DNA from: Dehalococcoidia bacterium
Lineage (GTDB): Bacteria > Chloroflexota > Dehalococcoidia > Dehalococcoidales > UBA3254
Direction: 5' to 3'
NCBI GenBank assembly: GCA_025361145.1
Contig: JANYAV010000004.1
Location: 1-64,000, forward strand
Length of the DNA stretch: 64,000 nt
In this document: positions 1 to 9,917 of the stretch, piece after piece
How the letters are laid out: each line of letters starts with the position of its first letter
Position numbering within the stretch: the first letter of the stretch is position 1
Program-made: the position numbers and the translations under genes
The notes under the pieces: model-generated
The model's database searches: none
The model's input: the letters and a program-made list of their open reading frames with translations, nothing else
Told to the model about the DNA's origin: nothing

Positions 1-246
1 GTTCTCTGAGGCAGCCTCCACCCTGATACGCTTGATGCGTACCAGTGAGAAGCTCGGATTTGCCAGGACTGATAAGTTAGATCAGTCCGGTCGTGAGGAT
101 GATCTCGATGATATCGTAGCCGATTTATGATTAGAGGATGCCTCACACCTGCCGACGCTTTGAAAGGTTTCCCTGGTATTTTCTAACTTTTGCATCCGTA
201 CCTTAATAACTGAAGAGCGCTCTCTCTCTCCTTTCTTGTTCCGGCA

Positions 247-294
247 AAGGTCTCACCTTGCGGGCCTATCTCATCACTAGTAAGGTGAGACCTT
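247..294. repeat. Double-palindrome hairpin element, copy 1 (AAGGTCTCACCTT-N22-AAGGTGAGACCTT)
   Basis: Arms 247-259 and 282-294 are reverse complements; each arm is itself a near-palindrome (AAGGT...ACCTT). Related copies at 521, 17198 and 22065. Confidence 0.75.
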
Positions 295-408
295 AAAAAC
301 TCTGGTCGCCCTTTTTCGCGTTTCCTTCTCTCGAAACTGGCAGCTTTGCTGTCATGCTGGAGGAGGGCGTCGCCCAACGAAGCATCTCAGGGTGGTGGGG
401 CTCACCTC

Positions 409-436
409 GTAGCTCGTAGCTCGCAGCTCGAAGCTC
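409..436. repeat. Heptad tandem array GTAGCTC GTAGCTC GCAGCTC GAAGCTC
   Basis: Four consecutive 7-bp units with an invariant AGCTC core; similar arrays at 17105, 23046 and 25417. Confidence 0.8.
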
Positions 437-520
437 ATCTACTTTTGCCTTTTGAATTCTCCTCACCTCTCCCCCCCATTCGTTTCAGGGAAAAAATAAA
501 ATCGAATCCTTTTCTCGGTA

Positions 521-566
521 AAGGTCGGACCTCGCAGTCTCCTTTCCTTAATGCAGGTCCGACCTT
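521..566. repeat. Double-palindrome hairpin element, copy 2 (AAGGTCGGACCT...AGGTCCGACCTT)
   Basis: Arms 521-532 and 555-566 pair; same architecture as copy 1 with compensated base changes. Confidence 0.7.
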
Positions 567-795
567 ATGAAGCTCTTCTTCTAAATAAAAGGCTTAGCAG
601 GATCACCACTCCGGCGATTACTAGAATCAACGGCCACCACATATCGAAGCCGTAAATGAGAGCTAAACCGATTCCCACCAGGATTACACCCGGAATAAAC
701 TTTCCGGCAATCTCGTGGGTCGGTTGTGCGACGGTCAGATTGATCAGTCCGTCCAAAATAAAACAGCCGCCGATGCCGATCAGCAGACTGAGCAC
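565..795 (-). CDS. Small membrane protein (LiaF/DUF5668-like TM segment)
   Basis: ORF with two to three hydrophobic stretches (FIPGVILVGIGLALIYG, WWPLILVIAGVVILLSLLF). Confidence 0.55.
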   Translation of the reverse strand: MLSLLIGIGGCFILDGLINLTVAQPTHEIAGKFIPGVILVGIGLALIYGFDMWWPLILVIAGVVILLSLLFRRRAS

Positions 796-911
796 ATTTT
801 AGTCTTCTGTTTTTCGTTATACAACCAGCTTTTGAAAGCACTGCCTTCAAATGCTACAATGTCTCTATTCGCGGATTTCTATATGAAAGAAATCCGCTAG
901 GAGCGAAAGCT

Positions 912-1394
912 ATGTTAAAAGATATCTTGAAACTTCTAGAAAAAGATGCCCGGTCCAGTCATAAACAGATCGCTACCATCACCGGTTTGCCGGAAAAAGA
1001 GGTTGCAGCCTCTATCCGCAAGGCTGAAAAAGACCAGGTTATTCTCAAATATAAGGCTATCGTAAATTGGGACAAAGTCGAGGATGATCACGTTTATGCC
1101 TTGATTGAAGTTAAAGTGTCTCCCCAGCGGGATGTCGGCTTTGAAGCTATCGCTGAGCGTATTTACCGTTTTCCTCAAGCTCGCAGCGTCTATCTGCTGT
1201 CCGGCACTTTTGACCTGCTGGTAATAGTTGAAGGTAAGTCAATGCAGGAGGCTGCTAATTTCGTCTCTCAAAAGTTGGCCCCGGTTGAAGGCGTGCAAAG
1301 CACAGTCACCCATTTTATGCTGAAAAAGTATAAGGAAGACGGTGAAATCATTGGCAGTAAAGAAGAACTTAAGCGTGAGCCTTTACAACCTTAA
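912..1394 (+). CDS. Lrp/AsnC family transcriptional regulator
   Basis: N-terminal HTH (LLEKDARSSHKQIATITGLPEKEVAASIRKAEKD) and C-terminal RAM/AsnC-ligand domain; next to an aminotransferase. Confidence 0.88.
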   Translation: MLKDILKLLEKDARSSHKQIATITGLPEKEVAASIRKAEKDQVILKYKAIVNWDKVEDDHVYALIEVKVSPQRDVGFEAIAERIYRFPQARSVYLLSGTFDLLVIVEGKSMQEAANFVSQKLAPVEGVQSTVTHFMLKKYKEDGEIIGSKEELKREPLQP

Positions 1395-1423
1395 TTTTTA
1401 ATTTGTAATTCGTGGAGTAACCT

Positions 1424-2605
1424 ATGAAAACTCAAAAACCATCTGGAAAATCTCAAATTTGCCAAACCGTGGTGGATTTGCCACCGTCCGGTATACGCAA
1501 GTTTTTTGATCTCGTTGCTACCATGGAAGGAGCTATTTCTCTGGGTGTGGGCGAGCCGGACTATGTCACTCCCTGGCATATCCGTGAAGCCGCTATTCAT
1601 TCGATAGAGAAAGGCTACACTATGTATTCCTCCAACTCCGGTACACCCGAGCTGCGCGGAGCCGTTTCCGCCTATCTTGCCGGACGCTATAAGGTTAATT
1701 ACGATCCAACCGCTGAAATCTTGATTACCACCGGCGTTAGCGAAGGCCTGGACCTGGTCATGCGGGCCATCTTAAATCCGGGCGACGAGGTCATTATGGC
1801 CGATCCCGCCTATGTCTCTTATCCGGCCTGTGTTTGTTTGGCCGGTGGCAAAGCGGTCAGAGTACCCACCCGTGTGGAAGACGGTTTTGAACTGCGTGCG
1901 GAGAATATTGAGCCTTATATCACTAAAAAGACCCGCGCTATTTTACTGGGTTATCCGGCTAATCCTACCGGCGCCATGATCAAACGGGACAAACTGGTAA
2001 AGATCGCTCAGTTGGCCAAACGCCGTGGTTTGTTAGTTATCTCAGATGAGATTTATGCTCGTCTGGTTTACGGTGTAGATGAGGTCTGCTTTGCTTCGCT
2101 CCCCGCTATGCAGGAGACCACCGTGCTCTTAGGCGGGTTTTCCAAAACCTACGCTATGACTGGCTGGCGCCTGGGTTATGCTTGCGGCAATAAGGAAATC
2201 ATTGCCGCTATGACCAAGATTCATCAATACACCATGCTCTGCGCTCCTATTATGGCCCAGAAAGCCGCTGTGGAAGCCTTAAAAAATGGTGAAATATCTA
2301 TCAACGAGATGGTCGAGGACTATAACCGCCGCAGGTTGCTGATGGTAAAAGGTTTCAATAACATCGGCTTGAATTGCTTTGAACCCCGGGGGGCTTTTTA
2401 CACTTTTCCTTCTATTAAAAGCACCGGTATGACCTCCGATCAATTTGCCGAGAAGCTGCTAAAAGAGGAGAAGGTAGTTGTGGTGCCGGGTACCGCTTTC
2501 GGTCCTTCAGGTGAGGGCTACATACGCTGTTGCTACGCCACCTCTATGACTGAGATTGAGGAAGCCCTGGGACGCATTCATCATTTCCTCAAGAAGCATG
2601 CCTGA
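1424..2605 (+). CDS. Pyridoxal-phosphate class I/II aminotransferase (aspartate/aromatic aminotransferase-like)
   Basis: SLGVGEPDY, ANPTGA, VISDEIYARLVY and the PLP-lysine motif GGFSKTYAMTGWRLGY. Confidence 0.93.
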   Translation: MKTQKPSGKSQICQTVVDLPPSGIRKFFDLVATMEGAISLGVGEPDYVTPWHIREAAIHSIEKGYTMYSSNSGTPELRGAVSAYLAGRYKVNYDPTAEILITTGVSEGLDLVMRAILNPGDEVIMADPAYVSYPACVCLAGGKAVRVPTRVEDGFELRAENIEPYITKKTRAILLGYPANPTGAMIKRDKLVKIAQLAKRRGLLVISDEIYARLVYGVDEVCFASLPAMQETTVLLGGFSKTYAMTGWRLGYACGNKEIIAAMTKIHQYTMLCAPIMAQKAAVEALKNGEISINEMVEDYNRRRLLMVKGFNNIGLNCFEPRGAFYTFPSIKSTGMTSDQFAEKLLKEEKVVVVPGTAFGPSGEGYIRCCYATSMTEIEEALGRIHHFLKKHA

Positions 2606-2710
2606 ATAGGAGAGGATGTTCCTCTGTTTTAAACCGACTGCATATTATTACGCTTGCAGCGTAATGTTCTATGCTGTAATCAGGATCCGGATTTGGAACG
2701 GGGGTTATGC

Positions 2711-3358
2711 TTGAAAATTAAATGGCTGGGCCATGCCGCTTTTCTCATCACTGCTGCAAATAATATCAAGATCATCACTGATCCCTATAACATCGGTAAT
2801 GGTATCAACTACCGTCCAATCAGCGATATAGCGGATATTGTTACCATCAGCCATGGGCATCGTGATCATAGCAATTCTGCCGCGATCAAGGGTTCTCCGC
2901 TTATTCTCCGCGAACAAGACCAGCATATCGTCAAAGGTATTGAGATCAAGGCCGTGCAGGTCTATCATGACCAGACTTTAGGCAGCGAGCGGGGAAATGT
3001 TCTAGTATTCTGTTTAAAAGTTGACGGGTTAATTGTCTGCCACACCGGAGATTTGGGACATACCTTAAGCGCGCAACAGATTGACGAGATAAGCCCCGTA
3101 GATATTCTGATGCTGCCAATCGGTGGCTATTATACTATTGATGCCCAGCAGGCGGATATTGTGGCCCAATCCCTTAATCCCCGTATTATACTTCCTATGC
3201 ATTATAAAACCGATAAAACCGATTACCCGATTGCTGTAGTTCAACCCTTTATAAAAGATCGGGATAATGTCCGTCAATTAGAAGTTAGTGAGATTGAGAT
3301 AACCCCTGATTCGTTGCCTTCCGTCACCCAGACCGTGGTCTTAAAACCAGCCAATTAA
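2711..3358 (+). CDS. MBL-fold metal-dependent hydrolase (UPF0173-like); probable TTG start at 2711
   Basis: MKIKWLGHAAFLI start, TISHGHRDHSN, HTGDLGH, LPMHYKTD. Confidence 0.85.
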   Translation: MKIKWLGHAAFLITAANNIKIITDPYNIGNGINYRPISDIADIVTISHGHRDHSNSAAIKGSPLILREQDQHIVKGIEIKAVQVYHDQTLGSERGNVLVFCLKVDGLIVCHTGDLGHTLSAQQIDEISPVDILMLPIGGYYTIDAQQADIVAQSLNPRIILPMHYKTDKTDYPIAVVQPFIKDRDNVRQLEVSEIEITPDSLPSVTQTVVLKPAN

Positions 3359-3503
3359 CCGGGATAATCGTATTCGCTATTCCTAAATTATCCAATTTGT
3401 AGTAATATTACATAGTTTGCCTTTACGGCAAACGCTTTTTTGTGTTAAAGTAACAAAGTCGGTCTTTTCTGGACCGTATCTCTTCAGGAGGATAACAACC
3501 GGT

Positions 3504-3602
3504 ATGGGAAGCACACTCAAGTGGCGTAGAAAGAAAATGAGCAAAAAGCATCATAAAAGAGTGCTTAAAATGACTCGTATCCAGAGAAGAAAGAGTAAGT
3601 AA
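3504..3602 (+). CDS. AURKAIP1/COX24-domain-like small basic protein (32 aa)
   Basis: ATG at 3504 preceded by AGGAGG; product MGSTLKWRRKKMSKKHHKRVLKMTRIQRRKSK, matching the basic COX24-type miniprotein pattern. Confidence 0.65.
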   Translation: MGSTLKWRRKKMSKKHHKRVLKMTRIQRRKSK

Positions 3603-3761
3603 ATAGTGTTACATTGCTGCCTGTTTTCCTGTTAGATTTTGTCTGTCAGAATCATAGGATTCATAGAAATGTATCAAGGCGAAGTATTGGAATAAGAGTC
3701 AATCAATCCGGTTTAAGAACGGGATTGTATTATTCGATTTATTCAACTCAGTTTTGACTTT

Positions 3762-3798
3762 AAAAAGAAGCCCCGGGATTAGCCGGGGCTTCTTTTTG
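3762..3798 (+). terminator. Intrinsic terminator
   Basis: AAGAAGCCCCGG-gattag-CCGGGGCTTCTT followed by T run. Confidence 0.85.
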
Positions 3799-3921
3799 TT
3801 TGTGATTTTGTCTCTTTCGCCGCTTCCCATGAGGGATAGGATTAGTGCTATAAATTGTGCTATTATAGTCGTCATAAAGGCCGTTAGTACTCGGATTGAA
3901 TCTTAATGAAGAGGAGACCTT

Positions 3922-4785
3922 ATGAAAATCAGAATCGTCACTGACAGCGCATCTGATATCCCACTTCAATTGAGGGAAGAGCTGGGCATTTCGGTGGTAC
4001 CTCTTTATGTGAGATTTGGTGCCGACACTTTTAAAGATGGAGTCACCCTTTCAAATGATGAATTTTATCGCAGGCTGGTTTCTGGAGAGGTTTATCCCAA
4101 TACGATACAGCCTTCGCCTGCGGATTTCCAACAGATTTACGAAAAATTGGCTCAGGATGCTGATGGAATAGTTTCTATTCATCTCTCAGATAAATTAAGC
4201 GGCACTTGTAATTCAGCTATACAAGCTCGTGAACTGCTCAAAAGCAAGTGTCCTATTGAGATTATTAACTCCGACTCTATGACTATTGGGCTGGGTATGA
4301 TTTGTATCGCCGCTGCCAGGGCTGCTAAAACCGGGGGTAATCTGGAAACAGTGGTTAAAGCGGCTAAAGAAGCCATTCCTGAGATCCATTTCATGGTCCT
4401 CTTCGATTCGCTGAAATACCTGGCTAAAGGCGGCCGTATCGGGCAGGCCAAACGATTATTAGGAGCGCTGCTCAATATCAAACCTCTGCTAGGTATGAAA
4501 GACGGCATTGTTGTCCCTCTGGGACAGGTTCGCAGTTATTCTAAGGGGCTGGAGCAACTCTATAGTCACTTGGCTAATGCTCTCCGGGAAAAGGACAATG
4601 TCAAAGATCTGGCCGTCATGTATAATACGACCCAAAAAGAGGCCTTGGCCTTAGCAGATCGGCTGTCGTCTATCTATCCGCGTGAAAAGATAATCATGGG
4701 ACAGATAGGCCCGATTCTCGGCTCTCATGGTGGTCCCAATCTAATAGTAACCTGTTTTAGAGGCAAGACTCACAATAATCCATAG
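3922..4785 (+). CDS. DegV family (fatty-acid-binding) protein
   Basis: KIRIVTDSASDIP start, TIQPSPADFQQIYEKL, DSMTIGLGM, LKYLAKGGRIGQAKRLLGALLNIKPLL. Confidence 0.93.
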   Translation: MKIRIVTDSASDIPLQLREELGISVVPLYVRFGADTFKDGVTLSNDEFYRRLVSGEVYPNTIQPSPADFQQIYEKLAQDADGIVSIHLSDKLSGTCNSAIQARELLKSKCPIEIINSDSMTIGLGMICIAAARAAKTGGNLETVVKAAKEAIPEIHFMVLFDSLKYLAKGGRIGQAKRLLGALLNIKPLLGMKDGIVVPLGQVRSYSKGLEQLYSHLANALREKDNVKDLAVMYNTTQKEALALADRLSSIYPREKIIMGQIGPILGSHGGPNLIVTCFRGKTHNNP

Positions 4786-4828
4786 TGTTTCAGGAACAAC
4801 CCACATTAATCTTACTCAGGGGTGTCTA

Positions 4829-6610
4829 TTGTTAACTGAGTTAAAAGTTAAGAACATGGGCATCATCGAAGACATGGACTGGAAACTGGATGCCGGGTTT
4901 AATGTCATTACCGGCGAAACTGGAGCAGGTAAATCCTTGATCATCGATGCTATTGAACTTCTCCTGACCGGTTCTGCTGGAGAAGATGTTATCCGCACAG
5001 GCGCAACTGAGGCCAAAATTGAGGGGGTTTTTACTTTAGAACCCGCTGCTCGTTACCTCTCACTCAAGCACTTTTTATCTGATAAAGGCTTCTCATCAGA
5101 TGAAGATATTCTGATCATTAGCTGCGAAATTAGGAAGGACAAAATGAGCTTGATCAGGATAAATGGACACACTGCTACTAAAAGTGTTTTACGTCAGGCC
5201 GGACAATTATTGATTGATATTCACGGCCAGAGCCAGCACCTTTCCCTGCTGGATAAAAAATATCACCTGGAGTTTCTGGATTCCTTTGCTCATACTCTGG
5301 AGATGCGCTCTGCCTTCACGCTTGGTGTTACCCGTCTTCAGAAAATAGATGCGGACCTTAACCTGTTGGCACAACAGGAAAAGGACCGTCTTAGCCGTCA
5401 GGATTTTCTTTGCTTTCAGATAGAAGAGATTAGAAACGCTAAATTATCACCAGGTGAAGACCTTGAACTTGAAGAAGAACGTCGTCTGATCTCAAATAGT
5501 GAAAAACTCAAAGAATATGCCCGGCAGGTTCATCAGAACCTGGATGACCGCGAATTTTCCCATGATTCCTCTTCTGCAGTCTTTCGTTTAAATCAGGCTG
5601 CGCAAGCCCTCAGAAAATTGGTAGAACTGGATCCTTCAATCAAACCGCAACTCGACCTGTTGGAAAAATCAGTTTACGATCTGGAAGAACTTGCTCGAGA
5701 GATGGGTTCTTATGTTGATAAACAGGACAGCGATCCCCGCCGTTTAGAAGAGATCGAAGTCCGTTGGGAACTTTTAAGGAATCTAAAAAGAAAATATGGA
5801 CACAGTGTCGAGGATATTCTAAGTTTCCTGGAAAAAGCAGAAAAAGATCTGGCTTCTATTAATCAGTCCGGAGAGCAGCAGATCCAGTTGATACAGGAGC
5901 GGGATAAGTTAAGAAAAGAACTGGGTTTTTTGGCTTTCGACCTATCCACGCAACGATCGCAAGCTGCCGCTCGATTGGCAGATAATGTCCTGAAAGAACT
6001 TGGTGAAATGGACATGGGACAGATGCAGTTTGAGGTTTCCGTTTCGCGAATATCCTCATTGGAAGGGTTGCCCGGTCGAAATGGCCAATCTTACTCATTT
6101 AACGCTGAAGGTATAGACAATGTCGAATTCATGGTATCGACTAATCCAGGAGAGCCGCTTAAACCCCTTGCTAAAATTGCTTCCACCGGCGAAATATCGC
6201 GCTTTACACTGGCTTTGAAAGGGGCCTTATCCGGCGCTGATAATATTCCCGTGCTGGTTTTTGATGAGATAGATATTGGAGTTGGAGGTCGCAGTGGGGA
6301 CATCCTGGGACGCAAGCTGCGGCGTTTAGCCTTAACCCATCAGGTCATCTGCGTAACCCATCTGCCGCAAATTGCCGCTTTTGCCGACTCCCATTTTTGT
6401 GTGAGTAAACAGGTAGTGGAACAGCATACTATAAGCTCTCTGATTTATTTAAAAGGTGAGCAAAGGTTGGAAGAACTGGCATTGATGCTCGCCGGTCCCG
6501 GACACAGCGCAACTGCCCTTAAAAACGCCGCCGAATTACTGAAAAAAGCGGAAGATTGGAAAAAATCGTCCGCACAGAATGCGTCTGGCCCTGCCCAGCT
6601 AAGCTTTTAA
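4829..6610 (+). CDS. recN: DNA repair protein RecN
   Basis: Walker A GETGAGKS, DIHGQSQHLSLL, ISRFTLALKG, VLVFDEIDIGVGGR, VTHLPQIAAFAD. Confidence 0.95.
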   Translation: MLTELKVKNMGIIEDMDWKLDAGFNVITGETGAGKSLIIDAIELLLTGSAGEDVIRTGATEAKIEGVFTLEPAARYLSLKHFLSDKGFSSDEDILIISCEIRKDKMSLIRINGHTATKSVLRQAGQLLIDIHGQSQHLSLLDKKYHLEFLDSFAHTLEMRSAFTLGVTRLQKIDADLNLLAQQEKDRLSRQDFLCFQIEEIRNAKLSPGEDLELEEERRLISNSEKLKEYARQVHQNLDDREFSHDSSSAVFRLNQAAQALRKLVELDPSIKPQLDLLEKSVYDLEELAREMGSYVDKQDSDPRRLEEIEVRWELLRNLKRKYGHSVEDILSFLEKAEKDLASINQSGEQQIQLIQERDKLRKELGFLAFDLSTQRSQAAARLADNVLKELGEMDMGQMQFEVSVSRISSLEGLPGRNGQSYSFNAEGIDNVEFMVSTNPGEPLKPLAKIASTGEISRFTLALKGALSGADNIPVLVFDEIDIGVGGRSGDILGRKLRRLALTHQVICVTHLPQIAAFADSHFCVSKQVVEQHTISSLIYLKGEQRLEELALMLAGPGHSATALKNAAELLKKAEDWKKSSAQNASGPAQLSF

Positions 6611-6618
6611 CCATGCTT

Positions 6619-7518
6619 TTAGTTTTCTTTTGTTGCTATTACCGCGTACCAATCTCTATCACGGTCAATTGCTTCTATTTTTAGTCCTGCTAGGGCTAAA
6701 CTGATCAAGGCTTCATCTAATCCCTGTGTATTTATACCGCTGCAAATCGCTTTACCACCATTTTTTAGGATTGCGGCGATTCGTCCGGCTAAAGCCGAAA
6801 TAATCTTTACCGAAATATTGGCCAGTACCATATCGTAACTATTTTTTAGAGCTGTTTGTCTGGCTAGACTCAAAGTGCCTCGGCTGACAGTGATCTTATC
6901 GCTCACTTGATTAGCTTTAATATTATTCCTTGCGGCTGAAACAGAAACGGAATCTATATCGACTGCCTGTACTTCTTCTGCTCCCAGTTTAGCGGCAGCG
7001 ATAGAAAGAATACCTGTGCCTGTTCCTAGGTCAAAGACCCTCATCCCTGATTTGAGGTGCTTCTCCAGTCTGATAAGGCATAAGCGAGTAGTAGGGTGCA
7101 AGCCGGTGCCGAAGGCCGCTCCCGGATCAAGTTCCAGAATTATACGTGTTGAATCCGGCAGTCTGTCCTGAATCCAGGATGGTTTTACAATAAAGCGTTC
7201 TCCTATTTCCTGGATTCCAAAATGTTGTTTTAATGATTCAAACCAGTCCTCGGCTTTAATGAGTCGTTCAGCTAGTTCAACCTTAAATGGTAGGTTGGAG
7301 AGCTGACTTACGATTTCACTTTCGGTCTTTTTGAGGCTGCGCTTATTAGCTAGATATATTTTTACGATGAAGGTTTTTCTGCCATCAGTTTCACTCTCCC
7401 ATTCTTCCACCGTTGCCCCGCCCTGCCCGAATTTGCCCAGGATAGCCGAGACCTGTTCCACCGTTGTTTCATTCGTCAGAGCACTCAGTTCAGCCCATTG
7501 CATAATGTCCAACTCCAA
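6619..7518 (-). CDS. prmA: Ribosomal protein L11 methyltransferase
   Basis: LDPGAAFGTGLHPTTRLCL, VFDLGTGTGILSIAAAKLGA, ANISVKII. Confidence 0.92.
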   Translation of the reverse strand: MELDIMQWAELSALTNETTVEQVSAILGKFGQGGATVEEWESETDGRKTFIVKIYLANKRSLKKTESEIVSQLSNLPFKVELAERLIKAEDWFESLKQHFGIQEIGERFIVKPSWIQDRLPDSTRIILELDPGAAFGTGLHPTTRLCLIRLEKHLKSGMRVFDLGTGTGILSIAAAKLGAEEVQAVDIDSVSVSAARNNIKANQVSDKITVSRGTLSLARQTALKNSYDMVLANISVKIISALAGRIAAILKNGGKAICSGINTQGLDEALISLALAGLKIEAIDRDRDWYAVIATKEN

Positions 7519-7624
7519 TTTTTAGTTCTGTATAATATTTTTGTTTGAGATCAGAATTTGATTTTATTGTCAGTCTATCTCATAATAAATATATATAGTC
7601 AGTATATATAATAGGGAGGACTAA

Positions 7625-7843
7625 ATGAAAGAAAAAGTTCAGGCAGCCTTAGAAAAAATTAGACCGGCCCTGCAAGCTGATGGTGGCGATGTAGAACTGG
7701 TTGATGTTAAAGATGGTATCGTTAAAGTAAAATTGACCGGTCATTGCGGTGGATGTCCGATGGCTCAGATAACCCTTAAAAAGGGTATTGAGCGCGTTTT
7801 AAAAGAGCAGGTGCCAGAAGTAAAAGAAGTGGTTTCTGCCTGA
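7625..7843 (+). CDS. NifU C-terminal domain Fe-S scaffold protein
   Basis: [13 protein letters not shown] and [18 protein letters not shown]. Confidence 0.93.
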   Translation: MKEKVQAALEKIRPALQADGGDVELVDVKDGIVKVKLTGHCGGCPMAQITLKKGIERVLKEQVPEVKEVVSA

Positions 7844-7869
7844 TAAACGGGCAATTTATTCTTAATCTT

Positions 7870-7917
7870 AATCCGATATTCTGCGTTGCTAGCTACTCAG
7901 GGTATCGGATTATTTTT
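7870..7917 (+). terminator. Probable intrinsic terminator
   Basis: AATCCGATATTCTG...CAGGGTATCGGATT then ATTTTTT. Confidence 0.6.
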
Positions 7918-7998
7918 TAAGAATTTACTTCAGATTAGTTTGTGAACGTTCAATCAATTTTTACATGGCGCTTGTAATAGCTGATAATGGAATAACTG

Positions 7999-8748
7999 AT
8001 GTCAGTTTTAAAAAACACCAGAAATGCCTTAAACAATCCTGATAGCCAAATTCATTGGGTGAGGTTGGTTCTGACCTTTGCTGGTCTTATCGGCCTCAGT
8101 TTCGCTTTAGCTGCTTTTTTGAATATTTTAAAATCCCAGTTAAATTTCAACATCTATCAATACGCCTGGTTGGCTTATCTTGCAGTTTTTATTGCCTCCT
8201 TACTGGCCAATGCTACCATTATCGCTCCAGTACCCTTCGCTATCGCCATGATGTTTTCTGCGGCTGAATATTACAATCCGTTTTTAATTGCTTTAGCCGG
8301 TGCGGCTGGGGGGACTTTAGGCGAATTGAGCGGATATTATGCCGGACGATTTGGTAGAAAGATAGCTATCCCAGAGGAAATAATCAGCCATAAACGAATA
8401 ACCTATCTGGTGGAAAAATATGGTTTCTGGGCTATCACCGCCCTGGCTTTTCAACCAATTGTTCCTTTCGATGTCGGCGGTATGGTAGCCGGGGTTAGTA
8501 AAATGTCACTGCATAAATTTTTACCCGCGTTGTTTCTGGGTAAATTCCCCAAATATATAATTCTGCTTTATGCCAGTCTTGGATTAGTTAGCTTTTTGCC
8601 GTCTTGGCTTGCTGAAAACACCCTCATGTTTTATAGTTCAATTATTATCGGGTCGGCTTTTGTTTGGCTTCTAATGGAAACTAGTTTTTTAACCATGAGG
8701 TTATCTAATAACCAGACCAAATCCAATGATACCGGCCGAGTTTCATAG
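7999..8748 (+). CDS. VTT/DedA-like (SNARE-associated) membrane protein
   Basis: Multiple TM segments; AAGGTLGELSGYYAGRFGRK and LGKFPKYIILLYASLGL. Confidence 0.7.
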   Translation: MSVLKNTRNALNNPDSQIHWVRLVLTFAGLIGLSFALAAFLNILKSQLNFNIYQYAWLAYLAVFIASLLANATIIAPVPFAIAMMFSAAEYYNPFLIALAGAAGGTLGELSGYYAGRFGRKIAIPEEIISHKRITYLVEKYGFWAITALAFQPIVPFDVGGMVAGVSKMSLHKFLPALFLGKFPKYIILLYASLGLVSFLPSWLAENTLMFYSSIIIGSAFVWLLMETSFLTMRLSNNQTKSNDTGRVS

Positions 8749-8765
8749 TAATTTCTCAGGTGGCA

Positions 8766-9917
8766 TTACGTAAGAAACCGATATATTATTTCCGCCAGGT
8801 CCTCAATGTCTTTCAAGTATACGAATTCGTTAATACCGTGAATATTGCTTTCCGTACGGATAACCCCCATACCGAATTCCAGAGCTCCCCATTCGTTAAC
8901 TACTATATTGGCTAGATCGCCAGAGCCCATTTCACCGTATTTTCCGCTTTCTCCTGTGACTTCTTTTAAAATAGCCGCAAGTTTATCGGTAATAGGATTA
9001 TTACAGGGAGGCAAAGTAGGAATGCTAAATTCCTTGACGATTTCCCAATTTACGTCCGGCACCGCCGCTAATGTATCCATGATCTCTTTCCTGGCTTCAG
9101 TTAAGTTCTCTTCAGGTATCAATCGCCGGTCAATGGAAATGGTGCATTGATCGGGAACGATGTTAACCTTTAAACCTCCCTCAATCATGTTAATGTTCAA
9201 CCTGGCTGTCATTCTATCCAATCCTGTATCAGGATGAGTTAAAATGCTAGATTTTCTGGCAGCGACCCTATTTTTGAGCCTCATAAGCGCTTCCAACATC
9301 AATGCAGCTTTTTCCACAGCGTTTTCACCCAGGTGCGACAAACCAGAGTGAACTGATCGGCCTTTTACCATGATGTCCATCTGTAGAGCGCCTAGATTCG
9401 CAATACTAACATAGCCGAAATTTGAATCCAGATCGAAAAAGTAAGCTCCTTTTAAGGGTTGCAGAAATTGGCTGATATATCTGAGCTGACTGGCCTGGCT
9501 ATCTTCCTCATCTGTAGTTATTATTACTGAAATATCATAATTGAGATTGCAACCACGGCCTTTCTCCAGAGCCAATAATAGAGCTGGAATAGCGCCTTTC
9601 ATGTCAGCCGCTCCCCGGCCGTATAATTTTCCTTCGTCAAGACGGGGTTTAAAAGCTGGCCATCCCTGGGCTGGCACCACATCTATATGGGCATAAAAAA
9701 TCAAACGCGGATGGCTGGGATTGGCGCGTCTACAGATCAAGTTCACTCGCCCGTTTCTGCCTTCTGCCTGCTCGGGTGGAATATTTATTTGTTGAGTTAG
9801 AAATCCACATTGTTGAAAAAAAGGTTCGAGGTAATCCATAGCTTCCTTATAATGGTTACCGGGTGGTACAGAAGTATCCAGCGCCACAAGATCTTTAAGT
9901 ATTTGCAGATAATCCAT
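8766..9917 (-). CDS. M20 family metallopeptidase (ArgE/DapE-like)
   Basis: YAHIDVVPAQ, GRGAADMKGAIPALLLALE, TTDEEDSQ, GMGVIRTESNIHGINEFV. Confidence 0.9.
   Translation of the reverse strand: MDYLQILKDLVALDTSVPPGNHYKEAMDYLEPFFQQCGFLTQQINIPPEQAEGRNGRVNLICRRANPSHPRLIFYAHIDVVPAQGWPAFKPRLDEGKLYGRGAADMKGAIPALLLALEKGRGCNLNYDISVIITTDEEDSQASQLRYISQFLQPLKGAYFFDLDSNFGYVSIANLGALQMDIMVKGRSVHSGLSHLGENAVEKAALMLEALMRLKNRVAARKSSILTHPDTGLDRMTARLNINMIEGGLKVNIVPDQCTISIDRRLIPEENLTEARKEIMDTLAAVPDVNWEIVKEFSIPTLPPCNNPITDKLAAILKEVTGESGKYGEMGSGDLANIVVNEWGALEFGMGVIRTESNIHGINEFVYLKDIEDLAEIIYRFLT

Noticed and set aside
183-440. T-box leader at the left edge (GGGTGG-like and hairpins)
   Set aside because: No convincing T-box antiterminator bulge (UGGNACCGCG-type) and no adjacent aminoacyl-tRNA synthetase in the window; repeat explanation fits better.
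4179-4508. Antisense ORFs of 60-170 aa opposite well-recognised genes (e.g. opposite degV, aroA, aroC, SBP and UGSC genes)
   Set aside because: They lie wholly within strongly supported CDSs on the other strand and show no recognisable motifs.
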